Positions 63,449-64,000 of a stretch of DNA of 64,000 bases are shown one piece after another (positions within the stretch are counted from its first letter, which is position 1; every line of letters begins with the position of its first letter). A program made the translations under genes and the position numbers. Source of the stretch: Acidimicrobiia bacterium. GTDB lineage: Bacteria > Actinomycetota > Acidimicrobiia > Acidimicrobiales > Poriferisodalaceae. The notes beneath the pieces were generated by a model. That model saw only the letters and a program-made list of their open reading frames with translations, searched no databases and was not told the DNA's origin. Location of the stretch: contig JAJECP010000036.1 in NCBI GenBank assembly GCA_022821985.1, positions 1 through 64,000 on the forward strand. Reading direction: 5' to 3'.

Positions 63449-63945
63449 GGCAAGTTGGCGGCGGCGTAGGCCGCAGTGTCGCCTTGCTCGGCGCGTGACA
63501 CAAGCTCCAACGATGCCCTGAAGTCGCCAGCGGCGGCAGCCGTGGCCACGTCCGCCGTGGACGGCGCAGACGCGGCGGCGGGCGCAGCCTCAGCGTCGCC
63601 GCCGCCTTTGACGTCGCGGAATATCTGCTCCGCGATCCGGTCGGCATTAGCGCGCTGAGCCGGTGCGGCGGCAGCGTCGGCTTCTGACTGCTCACGCCAG
63701 TAAGCCTCGCTGTCGGCAAGCGTGCCGCTGGCAGGCTGATTCAGCACGTCCGCGCTGGCCGCAGCGTCGAATGCTGCCGCTGACTGGCGGCGAAGCTCGG
63801 CGGCTTGCTCGGCCAGCGCCGCCGACTCCGCGGTGTGGAATCCGCCGTTGTTCTGACGGCGGACTCTCGCCGCTGTCTCCAGCCGAGTGGCTGCGCTGTC
63901 GGCTTCTGCGAAGTTCAGCCCGGCAGTTGTTTCGGTAGTGGTCAT
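63445..63945 (-). CDS. Ala-rich helical unknown protein of the integrative element
   Basis: The 166-residue protein is very rich in Ala, Glu, Gln and Arg, predicted mostly helical or coiled (ESAALAEQAAELRRQSAAAF). Stretches such as GDAEAAPAAASAPST are disordered. It begins MTTTETTAGLNFAEADSAAT with GGAGG 10 bases before the ATG. Size, composition and place before a small protein are reminiscent of phage head or scaffold genes, but that is a guess. Confidence 0.6.
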   Translation of the reverse strand: MTTTETTAGLNFAEADSAATRLETAARVRRQNNGGFHTAESAALAEQAAELRRQSAAAFDAAASADVLNQPASGTLADSEAYWREQSEADAAAAPAQRANADRIAEQIFRDVKGGGDAEAAPAAASAPSTADVATAAAAGDFRASLELVSRAEQGDTAAYAAANLP

Positions 63946-64000
63946 GTCTCTGATTCCTCCAAAAGTTCGGTTTCTTCGAGTGTGATTGTCTCAATGTCGC

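Larger units (their letters stand above)
61581..64000. mobile_element. Left end of an integrative element / genomic island (continues past the window)
   Basis: From 61581 the chromosome-type gene order stops. A P4-type integrase, strong hairpins and small unknown genes on the opposite strand follow to the window end. The boundary is set where homology to the dispersed repeat ends, which is inference. No tRNA gene is seen at the junction. The right end is outside the window. Confidence 0.6.

Overview
This is a G+C-rich (roughly two-thirds G+C by eye), densely coded bacterial chromosome segment of 64 kb. Actinomycetota is well supported: an F420-type LLM oxidoreductase, a DUF3039 protein, a BldD-like DNA-binding domain, a ferrochelatase with an actinobacterial-type cysteine set, a LexA gene with GAAC/GTTC-type boxes, B12-dependent ribonucleotide reductase and many GTG starts. 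The abundance of CaiB-type CoA-transferases, crotonases, acyl-CoA dehydrogenase and ACAD10-like phosphotransferases suggests an Acidimicrobiia-like lineage. That last step is inference.

Layout. 1-27 kb is accessory acyl-CoA metabolism and detoxification: acyl-CoA synthetases, enoyl-CoA hydratases, three CoA-transferases (two of them double-length), an epoxide hydrolase, a Baeyer-Villiger-type monooxygenase, an acyl-CoA dehydrogenase and a SnoaL-like protein. Mixed in are hisC, a PLP decarboxylase, ung, a purine-permease-like fusion and a Kef-type antiporter. 27-31.7 kb holds a PP2C phosphatase, tRNA-Ala(GGC), an F420-type oxidoreductase, a second phosphotransferase and an MFS transporter. 31.7-41.3 kb is a housekeeping block: comEA-comEC-holA, rpsT facing away, then lepA-hrcA-dnaJ-(BldD-like)-hemW. 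41.3-46.5 kb is a compact minus-strand tad/Flp pilus operon whose genes overlap by a few bases. An AT-rich divergent control region separates it from a small HTH gene, and a CPBP protease follows. 47.9-51.7 kb carries cysS, nudC, lexA with two candidate SOS boxes, and a RibD-C-like reductase. 51.8-57.7 kb carries nrdJ preceded by two DnaA boxes, an unusual one-frame fusion of an MFS transporter with a ferrochelatase, and a DUF3039 protein. 57.8-61.5 kb is the conserved phoH-ybeY-corC-era cluster. From about 61.58 kb to the end of the window an integrative element begins: a P4-type tyrosine integrase, strong hairpins and two small unknown genes. It runs off the window.

The most notable observations are the MFS-ferrochelatase fusion, a permease fused to a degenerate GHKL/HATPase-like domain, and a 35-bp repeat. 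One copy of the repeat lies inside a palindrome at 105-166. The other is cut to half a palindrome exactly where the integrative element begins, which suggests the island inserted into a palindromic repeat. Several genes also have short tandem or direct repeats at their borders. No CRISPR array, rRNA or insertion sequence was seen. No gene-free stretch exceeds about 250 bases; the longest are 61518-61759, 51750-51978 and 46467-46682, and each is described below.
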